Positions 9,018 through 16,775 of a stretch of DNA of 64,000 nt are shown here, in pieces. Source of the DNA: Bradyrhizobium sp. cir1 (GTDB lineage Bacteria > Pseudomonadota > Alphaproteobacteria > Rhizobiales > Xanthobacteraceae). The stretch spans positions 248,001 through 312,000 of the forward strand of contig NZ_JACIHE010000004.1 in NCBI RefSeq assembly GCF_014198245.1, in the 5' to 3' direction. A model generated the notes under the pieces. The model worked only from the letters and a program-made list of their open reading frames with translations. It did no database searches and had not been told where the DNA came from. Positions within the stretch are counted from its first letter, which is position 1, and each line of letters begins with the position of its first letter. A program made the position numbers and the translations under genes.

Positions 9018-10394
9018 TTATCGCAGTGCGGCGCGAACTTCGGCATCAGCCAGCGTATCGTCCAGCGTTCTGGCGGTGCGCGCGATGATGGCGTCGATCT
9101 CCGACTCGGAGCAGCAGAGCGGCGGCGCGTAACCCAGCACGCCGGTGGGGAAGGCCCGGATGACGAGGCCGTTCTTCCAGGCCCGGTCGAAGATGCGTTT
9201 TGCCGGCTCGGCCGCGGCAGGAAGCGGCGTCTTGCGTTGCTTGTCGGTGACGAGTTCGACGGCGGCCAGCATGCCGCGGCCGCGCACGTCTCCAACAAGG
9301 GGGTGATCCCTGAGCGATTGAAGGCCAGCCATCAGACGGGCACCCGCCCTCGCGCCATTCTCGAGCAGGCCGCTTTCGTAGAGGTGCAACACTTCCAGGG
9401 CGACCGCGGCGCTGACAGGATGGGCGGAGTAGGTGTAGCCGTGGCCGACCGCGCTCGAGCCCGCCGCATCGGCGATCGTGTCGTAGACGCGATCCGACAT
9501 GAGGACTGCGCCCATCGGGACGTATCCCGAGGTCAATCCCTTCGCGACGGTCATGAGGTCGGGGATGATGTCGTCCTCGCTGCATGCGAACAGCGGCCCT
9601 GTTCTGCCGAACCCGGTGATGACCTCGTCCGCGACGAAGAGGATGCCATGCGCCTTGCACCGCGCATGCATGGCCTTCATCCAGCCCTTCGGTGGTACGA
9701 GCACGCCGCCCGAGCCCTGGATCGGTTCGGCATAGAACGCGGCGACGCGGTGCGCGCCGCCGATTTCCTCGATCTTCGCGTCGAGCGCGGCCAGCGAGGC
9801 TGCGATGATGGCGTCGTCGTCCTCGCCGGCCGGATTGCGATAGACATAGTGCGAGGGGATCCTGTGCTGCCAGCTGAGCGGCACGCCGAATCCGGCGTGG
9901 AAGGCGGGCAGGGCCGTCAGCCCGGCACCGACGGTCGACGACCCGTGATAGCCCTGTTCGACCGAGATGAAATGCTCGCGCTGCGGCTCGCGCCGCGCGT
10001 GCCAGTAATAACGGACGAAGCGGACCGTGCTGTCGACGGCGTCGGAGCCGCCGAGCGTGAAATAGACATGGTTGAGGTCGCCGGGTGCGCGCTGTGCCAA
10101 TTCGGCCGCAAGCCGGATCGCGGGCTCCGAGCCGAGGCTGAAATAGCCCGTCGCGTAGGGAAGCTCCCGCATCTGCCTGGCGGCGGCCGCAACGATGCTT
10201 TCGTGCCCATAGCCGGCATTGACGCACCAGAGTCCGGCGAAGCCGTCGATCAGCTGATGTCCGGAAGCGTCCGTCACGATCGCTCCCCTGGCCGACTTCA
10301 GCACCTTGACGCCGGCGGCTTCGTGGCCCCGGTAGGACGCGACCGGGTGGATGAGGTGAGCCCGGTCGAGCTCGATGAGCGAATTGCTCAGCAT
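9018..10394 (-). CDS. Class III omega-aminotransferase
   Basis: PLP enzyme of the class III family (beta-alanine/putrescine/GABA-pyruvate type), moving a terminal amino group to a keto acid. From ATG 10394 (GGAG upstream; an in-frame TTG lies one codon earlier) the chain is 458 aa. Visible motifs are GSDAVDSTVRF (phosphate loop), GYHGSST, VADEVITGFGRTG with Asp256, and the PLP lysine K285 in TVAKGLTSGY. It follows the GNAT gene by 12 bp and precedes the importer genes, so it is probably part of the same operon. With the downstream aldehyde dehydrogenase it fits a diamine or omega-amino acid pathway. Confidence 0.92.
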   Translation of the reverse strand: MLSNSLIELDRAHLIHPVASYRGHEAAGVKVLKSARGAIVTDASGHQLIDGFAGLWCVNAGYGHESIVAAAARQMRELPYATGYFSLGSEPAIRLAAELAQRAPGDLNHVYFTLGGSDAVDSTVRFVRYYWHARREPQREHFISVEQGYHGSSTVGAGLTALPAFHAGFGVPLSWQHRIPSHYVYRNPAGEDDDAIIAASLAALDAKIEEIGGAHRVAAFYAEPIQGSGGVLVPPKGWMKAMHARCKAHGILFVADEVITGFGRTGPLFACSEDDIIPDLMTVAKGLTSGYVPMGAVLMSDRVYDTIADAAGSSAVGHGYTYSAHPVSAAVALEVLHLYESGLLENGARAGARLMAGLQSLRDHPLVGDVRGRGMLAAVELVTDKQRKTPLPAAAEPAKRIFDRAWKNGLVIRAFPTGVLGYAPPLCCSESEIDAIIARTARTLDDTLADAEVRAALR

Positions 10395-10406
10395 CAAAGT
10401 CTCCGC

Positions 10407-11249
10407 TTATCCAAAAGCCTGGCTGGCGAGGGCGAATGTCGTGAATGTGGAGGGGCTGGACTGCACCGCGACGGGGCGCTGCATGGCGATGCCGTCGCCA
10501 ACCTGGATCAGCCCGCGCTCCGCAAGCCAGGCGCTCAATTGCGCGGTTTCGGCAGTATCCACGCGAACGAAACGCCCTTCGCTTCGGGCCATGAAAAAGC
10601 TGAGCAGAGCTTTTCCGTCGTCGACATTCGCTGCAACCACAGGTCCGATCACTTCACCTCTGCCGAAGCCGCGCGACATCGCAAATCCAGCGATCCCCTG
10701 GCCACGATCGAGTACGGCCAGTTGGCCGACCTCCGCGAGCGTCCGAAGCAGACATCTGCGGTCTGCGCCGAATGCGCTTCTGTCGAGCTCTAGGATCCCG
10801 AAGATGTCGTGCGACTCGGCCGGCCGGACATTGGCGGGCGTGGCGACGGGCAAGACCGTTCCCTGGTGCTGGATGATCGTTCCGGTCCGGAAAAAGCCGA
10901 GCTTTTGATAGAGCGGCAGGCCCTCGCCGGTCGCGACCAGCCTCAGTGCGCGCAATCCCGCCTGCTCGATGATCGCTTCCATCAGCTTGCGTCCCAATCC
11001 GCGGCCGCGGGCGGCTTCATCGACGATGACCATGTTGACGGTCGCGACATCCCGCTTGTAGGGCGTCATCAGGATCGTTCCGACAACGGTTGAAGCATTC
11101 GTATCCAGGGCGACAAACCCCGCGCTGAGATCGAGCGCCAATTGCCAATCCTCGAGGCGGTGCGGCCATCCGGCTTGGCGCGAAAGGCGCAACGCGCCCT
11201 CGAGATGGTCGGGGCGAAGGGCCGTGAGCGATATGGTGCTCTGGGTCAT
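10407..11249 (-). CDS. Double-domain GNAT acetyltransferase
   Basis: A 280-aa protein with an N-terminal GNAT domain. Motif A is NMVIVDEAARGRGLGRKLME, with the acetyl-CoA pyrophosphate-binding RGRGLG. A second, C-terminal GNAT-like domain runs from about residue 140 (LELDRSAFGADRRCLLRTLA). It likely acetylates a small amine; the substrate is unknown. It leads the minus-strand operon with the transaminase 12 bp downstream. A clear paralogue lies at 15792-16694: both contain GWPHR-EDWQ near the start and end in ALASQAFG or ALASQALG. Confidence 0.85.
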   Translation of the reverse strand: MTQSTISLTALRPDHLEGALRLSRQAGWPHRLEDWQLALDLSAGFVALDTNASTVVGTILMTPYKRDVATVNMVIVDEAARGRGLGRKLMEAIIEQAGLRALRLVATGEGLPLYQKLGFFRTGTIIQHQGTVLPVATPANVRPAESHDIFGILELDRSAFGADRRCLLRTLAEVGQLAVLDRGQGIAGFAMSRGFGRGEVIGPVVAANVDDGKALLSFFMARSEGRFVRVDTAETAQLSAWLAERGLIQVGDGIAMQRPVAVQSSPSTFTTFALASQAFG

Positions 11250-11423
11250 TGACTCGTGTTCCTGTCCGGCACCAGTTTCTTATCTTGGTGACGTGCAGAT
11301 CGTCTGAAGGGCCCGGCGGGAACGATATCTTCCACCGCAGCCGGCGAAAAAGCCGCATCTTATGCCGCGTTGAGGTTCTATTGTTGCAGCCCTGACATTG
11401 CGCGAGCGCACCAGGATAGGATG

Positions 11424-12092
11424 ATGAGCCAGTTTCGCCCGAAATACGTGACCTTCGACTGCTACGGCACGCTGACGAATTTCCAGATGGCGGAAGCGGC
11501 GCAGGACCTCTATCGCGCGCATCTTCCTGAACCGCAAATGGCTGCGCTCGTGCGGGATTTCGCGGCGTATCGGCTCGACGAGATTCTCGGCGACTGGAAG
11601 CCCTATGCCGACGTGATCCACAATGCGCTGGAGCGTGCGTGCAAGCGCAACGGTGTCTCCTTCAAGTCCGAGCATGGGCAGCTGGTCTATGACCGCGTGC
11701 CGAGCTGGGGACCGCATCCCGACGTTCCTGCCGGCCTTGCCAAGGTCGCCAAGGAGATTCCGCTCGTCATCCTTTCCAACGCCATGAATGCGCAGCTGCC
11801 GTCCAACGTTGCCAAGCTCGGGGCGCCTTTTCACGCCGCGCTCACCGCCGAACAGGCCCGATCCTACAAGCCTCGCATGAAAGGCTTCGAGTTCATGTTC
11901 GATACGCTGGGCTGCGGGCCTGAGGACATCGTGCACTGCTCCTCGTCCTTTCGTTATGACCTGATGACGGCGCACGACCTCGGCATCAAGAACAAGGTCT
12001 GGGTCAATCGGGGGCACGAGCCCGCCAACCCCTATTACGGCTATGTCGAGATCAAGGACATCGGCAGCCTGCCCGGCGTGTTCGGACTCTGA
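11424..12092 (+). CDS. HAD hydrolase, haloacid dehalogenase type II
   Basis: Cytosolic HAD-superfamily hydrolase, 222 aa. Motif I is VTFDCYGTLTNF with nucleophile Asp12. Motif II is VILSNAM, the lysine is in ARSYKPRMKGFEF, and the acidic motif is less typical (HCSSSFRYDLMTA, as in type II 2-haloacid dehalogenases). Two ATGs adjoin (11421 and 11424); the AGGA at 11413-11416 spaces best with 11424. The gene is followed after 16 bp by the FAD oxidase, so they form a short operon divergent from the GNAT-transaminase operon. Such HAD genes often accompany amine oxidases; the real substrate need not be halogenated. Confidence 0.87.
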   Translation: MSQFRPKYVTFDCYGTLTNFQMAEAAQDLYRAHLPEPQMAALVRDFAAYRLDEILGDWKPYADVIHNALERACKRNGVSFKSEHGQLVYDRVPSWGPHPDVPAGLAKVAKEIPLVILSNAMNAQLPSNVAKLGAPFHAALTAEQARSYKPRMKGFEFMFDTLGCGPEDIVHCSSSFRYDLMTAHDLGIKNKVWVNRGHEPANPYYGYVEIKDIGSLPGVFGL

Positions 12093-12108
12093 GCCGGCGG
12101 GATCTGCG

Positions 12109-13383
12109 GTGAAATACGTCTCCTATTGGCACGATACCGCACCGCGCTTTTCCGGCGGCTCCGAAGGTCCCGTCGAAGGGCATTATGACGTCGCCGTGAT
12201 CGGCGGCGGCTTCACGGGCCTGGGGGCTGCGCGCCAGCTGGCCAAGGCGGGAACGAAGGTCGTCGTGCTCGAGGCAGACCGGGTGATCGGCGGCGCATCG
12301 GGCCGGAACGGCGGGCATCTCAACAACGGTCTCGCCCACAGCTATCTCGCCGCCAAGGCGGAATTGGGTAAGGAGCGAGCCGTCGCGCTGTACCACGCAC
12401 TCGATGCCTCGATCGACACGCTCGAGGCGCTGATCGCGGAGGAGGGCATCGCATGCGATTTTCGCCGCGCCGGCAAGCTGAAGCTCGCCTCCAAGCCGAA
12501 GCATCTCGACGCGATTGCGCGCAATTTCGAAGCGGTCCATCGCGAGGTTGATCCGGACACCGCATTGCTGTCTGCCCGGGATCTCGGCGCAGAGATCGGC
12601 TCACCCTTCTTTGGCGCGATGCTCTCGAAGAAGAGCGCGATGATGCATATGGGACGCTATGGCGTCGGACTGGCGGAGGCCGCCAAGCGCCGCGGCGCGA
12701 TCGTCTTCGAGCAGGCGCCGGTCACCGCGCAGGCACGCGAAGGATCGCGCCATCGCCTGACGACGCCTCGCGGCAGCGTCACCGCCGATCAGGTGCTGCT
12801 GGCGACGGGCGCTTATACCACGCCCAATTTTGGCTACTTCCGGCGACGCCTCGTCGCCGTCGGCAGCTTCATCGTCGCGACCCGTCCGCTGGACGCGGCG
12901 GAAATCGCGGCGACCATGCCCGGCAACCGCACTTGCGTCACGTCGATGAATGTCGGCAACTACTTTCGGCTTGCTCCTGACAACCGCCTGATCTTCGGCG
13001 GGCGCGCTCGCTTCTCGGCGACATCGGACCAGCGTTCCGACGCAAAGAGCGGCGCCATTCTCGTCGACGGTCTTACGCGAACCTTCCCGCAGCTCGCTGG
13101 CATCGAGATCGACTATTGCTGGGGTGGGCTCGTCGACATGACCAGCGACCGCTTCCCGCGCGCCGGCTATCAGGACGGGCTATGGTACGCGATGGGTTAT
13201 GCCGGTCACGGCGCGCAACTGTCGACCCATCTCGGCATGACCATGGCCGATGCGATGCTCGGACGCGAAGACCGAAACCCCATGAAGGGCCTCGACTGGC
13301 CTGCGGTGCCCGGTCATTTCGGCAAGCCGTGGTTCCTGCCGCTGGTGGGACTATACTACAAGATGCTCGATCGCGTTCAGTAG
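12109..13383 (+). CDS. FAD-dependent amine oxidase-like protein (PuuB/OrdL family)
   Basis: Flavoprotein of 424 aa resembling gamma-glutamylputrescine oxidase (PuuB/OrdL). The N-terminal VSYWHDTAPRF is typical of the family. The FAD motif is VIGGGFTGLGAARQLAKAGT, then SGRNGGHLNNGLAH. The C-terminal FAD signature is MGYAGHGAQLSTHLGMTMAD. The start is GTG 12109, because the alignment-like N-terminus begins there and the only ATG upstream lies inside the preceding gene. It is co-transcribed with the HAD gene. The predicted product is an aminoaldehyde, which the dehydrogenase at 13463 could oxidise. Confidence 0.87.
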   Translation: MKYVSYWHDTAPRFSGGSEGPVEGHYDVAVIGGGFTGLGAARQLAKAGTKVVVLEADRVIGGASGRNGGHLNNGLAHSYLAAKAELGKERAVALYHALDASIDTLEALIAEEGIACDFRRAGKLKLASKPKHLDAIARNFEAVHREVDPDTALLSARDLGAEIGSPFFGAMLSKKSAMMHMGRYGVGLAEAAKRRGAIVFEQAPVTAQAREGSRHRLTTPRGSVTADQVLLATGAYTTPNFGYFRRRLVAVGSFIVATRPLDAAEIAATMPGNRTCVTSMNVGNYFRLAPDNRLIFGGRARFSATSDQRSDAKSGAILVDGLTRTFPQLAGIEIDYCWGGLVDMTSDRFPRAGYQDGLWYAMGYAGHGAQLSTHLGMTMADAMLGREDRNPMKGLDWPAVPGHFGKPWFLPLVGLYYKMLDRVQ

Positions 13384-13424
13384 CGTCGGGAGCTGAGCCG
13401 TCCCGGACCGTCACCCAAATGCGC

Positions 13425-13450
13425 GAGAGGGCACGGTCATGCGCCCTCTC
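13425..13450. terminator. Hairpin between convergent genes
   Basis: A perfect 8-bp stem (GAGAGGGC at 13425-13432 and GCCCTCTC at 13443-13450) with a 10-base loop sits in the 79-bp gap between the FAD oxidase and the aldehyde dehydrogenase. No T-run follows on either strand, so it is at best a weak or Rho-assisted bidirectional terminator. Confidence 0.4.
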
Positions 13451-13462
13451 CATTGCCGCCGC

Positions 13463-14920
13463 CTAGCCCAATCCGCCGATGTGGAAGGCCTTCATCTCGA
13501 GGTATTCCTCGATTCCGATCTGCGCGCCTTCGCGACCCAGGCCGGATTGCTTGACGCCCCCGAATGGCGCCACCTCGGTCGACACCATGCCCGTATTGAG
13601 GCCGACCATACCGGCTTCGAGCGCCTCCGCAATACGCCAGGACCGCTTCAGGTCGCGGGTATAGAAATAGGCGGCGAGGCCGAAGGGCGTCGCATTGGCG
13701 ATGGCGATCGCCTCCTCGTCGGTCTCGAAGCGGAAGAGGGGCGCAACGGGACCAAATGTCTCCTCATGCGCCAGCACCATGTCGGTGGTCGCCCCTGTCA
13801 GGACGATCGGCGCGGTGAATTGCGGACCCTTGGGCAAGCCCGCCGCCTGCGCGGCGATACGCGCGCCCTTGGACAGTGCGTCGGCGACATGGCGGTTGAT
13901 CTTGCTGATCGCCGCTTCGTTGATCATCGGCCCGATCGCCACGCCCGGCTCGAAGCCCGACCCCACCTTCATGGACTTGACGCGGGCGACGAGCTTGGCC
14001 GCGAAGGCGTCGTAGACGCCCGCTTGCACGAGGATCCTGTTGGCGCAGACGCAGGTCTGGCCGCCATTGCGGAACTTCGACATGATTGCACCCTCGACCG
14101 CGAGGTCGAGATCGGCGTCGTCGAAGACGATGAAGGGCGCATTGCCGCCGAGCTCGAGGCTCACGCGCTTGACGCTGTCAGCGGCACCGCGCATGAGCAG
14201 CGAACCGACGCGGGTCGAGCCGGTGAATGAAATCTTGCGCACCGTCTCGTTGGCCATGATCTCGGCGCCGATCTCGCTCGGCAGGCCGGTGACGATGTTG
14301 ATGACGCCGGCGGGAATGCCGGCGCGCTCGGCCAGCACGCCGAGAGCCAGCGCCGAATAGGGCGTGAAGTCCGATGGCTTGATCACGACGGTGCATCCCG
14401 CGGCGAGCGCCGGAGCCACCTTGCGGGTGATCATGGCGTTCGGGAAATTCCAGGGCGTGATGATCGCGCACACGCCCACCGGCTCCTTGAGCACGACAAT
14501 GCGCCGGTCCGGAGTGGGTGAGGGAATCGTGGTGCCACCGATCCGACGGGCTTCCTCCGCGAACCATTTGACGAAGGAAGCGCCGTAGCGAATCTCGCTC
14601 TTCGACTCCTCCAGCGGCTTGCCCTGTTCCAGCGTCAGGATGCGCGCGAGATCGTCGAGATGCGCGATCATGAGGCCATGCCAGGCTTCCAGAAGCGCGG
14701 CGCGCTCGGCATTGGTTTTTGTGCGCCAGGCGGTGTAAGCCTTCGCGGCGGCAGCAATGGCATCGCGCGTGTCATCGCGGCCCATATTCGGGACAGTGCC
14801 CAGATCGGCCTGCGTCGCCGGGTCGATCACGTCGATCGTCGCGCCCGAGAGCGCCGCTTGCCATTGGCCGCCGATCAGGCCCTGCTGGCGGAAGAGCTGC
14901 TGGTCGTTCAGGTTCTGCAT
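13463..14920 (-). CDS. gabD: NAD(P)-dependent succinate-semialdehyde dehydrogenase-like enzyme
   Basis: Aldehyde dehydrogenase of the GabD group, 485 aa. It oxidises succinate semialdehyde or a similar aminoaldehyde product to the acid. Catalytic Cys290 is in GGQTCVCANR, the general base is Glu256 in SLELGGN, and the cofactor loop is FTGSTRVG. The GabD-like C-terminus is FGGVKQSGLGREGAQIGIEE. The CVC pair next to the catalytic cysteine is also seen in redox-regulated SSADHs. ATG 14920 follows AAGGCG. It sits downstream of a remnant of another aldehyde dehydrogenase and the cupin gene. Substrate assignment rests on family similarity. Confidence 0.88.
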   Translation of the reverse strand: MQNLNDQQLFRQQGLIGGQWQAALSGATIDVIDPATQADLGTVPNMGRDDTRDAIAAAAKAYTAWRTKTNAERAALLEAWHGLMIAHLDDLARILTLEQGKPLEESKSEIRYGASFVKWFAEEARRIGGTTIPSPTPDRRIVVLKEPVGVCAIITPWNFPNAMITRKVAPALAAGCTVVIKPSDFTPYSALALGVLAERAGIPAGVINIVTGLPSEIGAEIMANETVRKISFTGSTRVGSLLMRGAADSVKRVSLELGGNAPFIVFDDADLDLAVEGAIMSKFRNGGQTCVCANRILVQAGVYDAFAAKLVARVKSMKVGSGFEPGVAIGPMINEAAISKINRHVADALSKGARIAAQAAGLPKGPQFTAPIVLTGATTDMVLAHEETFGPVAPLFRFETDEEAIAIANATPFGLAAYFYTRDLKRSWRIAEALEAGMVGLNTGMVSTEVAPFGGVKQSGLGREGAQIGIEEYLEMKAFHIGGLG

Positions 14921-14937
14921 CTGTTGCGCCTTTTTGG

Positions 14938-15106
14938 TCAGGAGAGACGGGAAAGTACGGCTGTCGTGATCGCCTCGGTGCGCTCGTAGAGCGCGCCGTC
15001 CGAAGGCCGGTGCAGCGGGAGCAGACCGGGAGACTCCCGTAGCCGATCACCGATGAAGTGGCCCATCGGCAGCTGAATCCGGTCGGGATCGAAGCTCAGG
15101 GCTCAT
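14938..15106 (-). pseudogene. N-terminal remnant of an aldehyde dehydrogenase
   Basis: Between the cupin stop and gabD, a minus-strand frame reads SFDPDRIQLPMGHFIGDRLR, then LHRPSDGALYERTEAITTAV, and stops at 14938-14940. This matches the start of gamma-aminobutyraldehyde-type dehydrogenases (LP-GHFIGGR, RPSDG-VYAE). Only about 50 of about 490 residues remain. The frame lacks a start codon. The nearby ATGAGC at 15101-15106 would open the right protein start, but 7 extra bases (CCTGAGC, a near-copy of TGAGCCC) put it out of frame. The gene has been truncated and frameshifted, leaving gabD as the only aldehyde dehydrogenase here. Confidence 0.6.
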
Positions 15107-15453
15107 GACACCGTGACGTAGATCTTGCGGACGGTCTCGATGGTCTTCCAAACGCCGGTAAAGCCGGGCTTCATGACGAAGCTGTCGCCTGCCCTGAACG
15201 TGATTGGCTCACCGCCATCCGGCGTGATCTCGATCCTGCCGGCGAGGATGTGACAGAATTCGAAGGTCTCGCCCTTGATGGAGCGCGTCTCGCCCGGCGT
15301 TGCTTCCCACACGCCGGTATGCACCAGCTCACCCTTGGCCTCGTCCTGCGCCCAGGTCTTGAAGTGCGGCGCGCCGGCAATGAGCCGCTCCGGGATCGGG
15401 CCGGATTCCTTCGGGGCGAAAGTGGGGGTGGGATCAATCCGTTTCAGCAGCAA
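15103..15453 (-). CDS. Cupin-domain protein
   Basis: A 116-aa single-domain cupin (cupin_3 type), with GVWEATPGETRSIKGETFEF and HILAGRIEITPDGGEPITFR, then AGDSFVMKPGFTGVW. The metal-binding histidines of classic cupins are mostly absent, apart from FCHILAG. This group often occurs beside amine and amino-acid catabolic genes, where its role is unclear (ligand sensing or isomerase). The start is TTG 15453, supported by GAGGAG seven bases upstream and no alternative ATG before the conserved part. Confidence 0.8.
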   Translation of the reverse strand: MLLKRIDPTPTFAPKESGPIPERLIAGAPHFKTWAQDEAKGELVHTGVWEATPGETRSIKGETFEFCHILAGRIEITPDGGEPITFRAGDSFVMKPGFTGVWKTIETVRKIYVTVS

Positions 15454-15791
15454 GTTGGGCTCCTCTTAAGTAACCACAAGTCCGATCCAGGAGCCCGACG
15501 AGGTCGAGACCGCTTCATATCGCTTGAAGTTGTCGATGACCGCGCGAGCGGCGCTGTCCGCCGGGGATTTCGGCACGCAGGGCATGGCGAATTCACCCGA
15601 TTGCACTATGCTATCGGAGTGGCGTTCGATCCGGTGCCGAATGCAATCGCGATTTGGTGGATTGTTTCGCCAGATGGCTGTTCTGAAACGTAATCTGCGG
15701 CGAAGCGCGGTTTATGCTGAGCGCCGCAGCGGCTCCGGAGCGACGTCGGAAGACGCTACTGCGACCAATGTCAGGCCGACCAGGGAGAGAC
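15454..15791. other. Divergent intergenic region, no gene seen
   Basis: A 338-bp space between the cupin (minus) and the second GNAT gene (plus). I find no convincing coding frame. It contains a perfect 10-bp palindrome AATCGCGATT at 15645-15654 that could be an operator. Promoters for both genes must lie here, but I see no strong consensus. Confidence 0.4.
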
Positions 15792-16694
15792 ATGAAATCC
15801 CGCACGACCCGTTCGCTGACGATCGACGCATTCGATGCGCGCGCGGTTGACATCGACACGGTCGAGCTCGATCAACTTTACACCCTCTCGATCGGTGTCG
15901 GCTGGCCGCACCGCCCGGAGGACTGGCAGTTTCTGCGTGACACCGGCCACGGCATCGTCGTTCATGATGAAATCGGGCGGGTGCTGGGATCGGCCATGTG
16001 GTTTCCCCATGGGGGGGATTTCGCCACCGTCGGCATGGTCATCACCTCGCCCCGTCTTCAGGCGCTTGGCACAGCCCAGTGGCTCATGAAGCGCATTCTG
16101 TCCGCCTCCAAGGGACGCAATCTCCGCCTCAATGCCACACGTGCAGCGCGCAAGCTCTATCTGTCGCTCGGCTTTCGTCGCGAACGAACGGTGTTCCAGC
16201 GCCAAGCCGAGGTGCAGCGATCCGGCGAAGTGCCGAATCCTTCCGAAGGGGGCGAGCTGCGGGAGCTGACTCGGAAAGACCTTCCGGCCATCGCTCAACT
16301 GGATGCGCAGGCGTTTGGCGCCTCGCGCCTCGATTTGCTTGCGGCGCTCCTCGGACAATCCGCGGGGTTCGGACTCTATCGGCATGGTCGTCTCGAAGCG
16401 TTCGCATTGTGCCGCCCGTTTGGGCGAGGGCACGTCGTAGGGCCCGTCGTTGCGTCAAGCGACGAGGATGCGATCCTGGTCGTCGCGCCGCATGTCGCGG
16501 CTCATGAAGGACAGTTTCTGAGGATCGACACGCATCTGGCCGACGGTGAGTTCTGCTCCTTCCTGGCCCGGTGTGGGCTTGTCTTTTTCGACACCGTCAC
16601 GACGATGTCGCTGGGGGGAGAGTTTCGTGATCCCAATGATCGCTCCGGACAGACGCCGGTAACCTACGCGCTTGCCAGCCAGGCGCTTGGCTAG
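15792..16694 (+). CDS. Double-domain GNAT acetyltransferase, paralogue
   Basis: A 300-aa acetyltransferase built like the protein at 10407-11249. It has an N-terminal GNAT domain (GWPHRPEDWQFLRDTGHGIV and GMVITSPRLQALGTAQWLMK). The acetyl-CoA loop here is weaker (RLQALGTA instead of RGRGLG). A C-terminal domain contains QAFGASRLDLLAALLGQS and ends ALASQALG. The start ATG 15792 has GGGAGAG upstream. It closes the catabolic cluster on the right. The altered pyrophosphate loop may mean reduced or changed CoA binding. Confidence 0.82.
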   Translation: MKSRTTRSLTIDAFDARAVDIDTVELDQLYTLSIGVGWPHRPEDWQFLRDTGHGIVVHDEIGRVLGSAMWFPHGGDFATVGMVITSPRLQALGTAQWLMKRILSASKGRNLRLNATRAARKLYLSLGFRRERTVFQRQAEVQRSGEVPNPSEGGELRELTRKDLPAIAQLDAQAFGASRLDLLAALLGQSAGFGLYRHGRLEAFALCRPFGRGHVVGPVVASSDEDAILVVAPHVAAHEGQFLRIDTHLADGEFCSFLARCGLVFFDTVTTMSLGGEFRDPNDRSGQTPVTYALASQALG

Positions 16695-16775
16695 AGTTGT
16701 TGAAATCTCCCTGCAGGGACGGATTTCGTCGCGGTGCCCGCTGGCGAGCGATGCTCGGATCAAGCTCCCCAGCAC

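Noticed and set aside
8958..10793. A 611-codon plus-strand frame over the aminotransferase
   Set aside because: Crosses the ends of two good minus-strand genes and shows no domain; a composition artefact.
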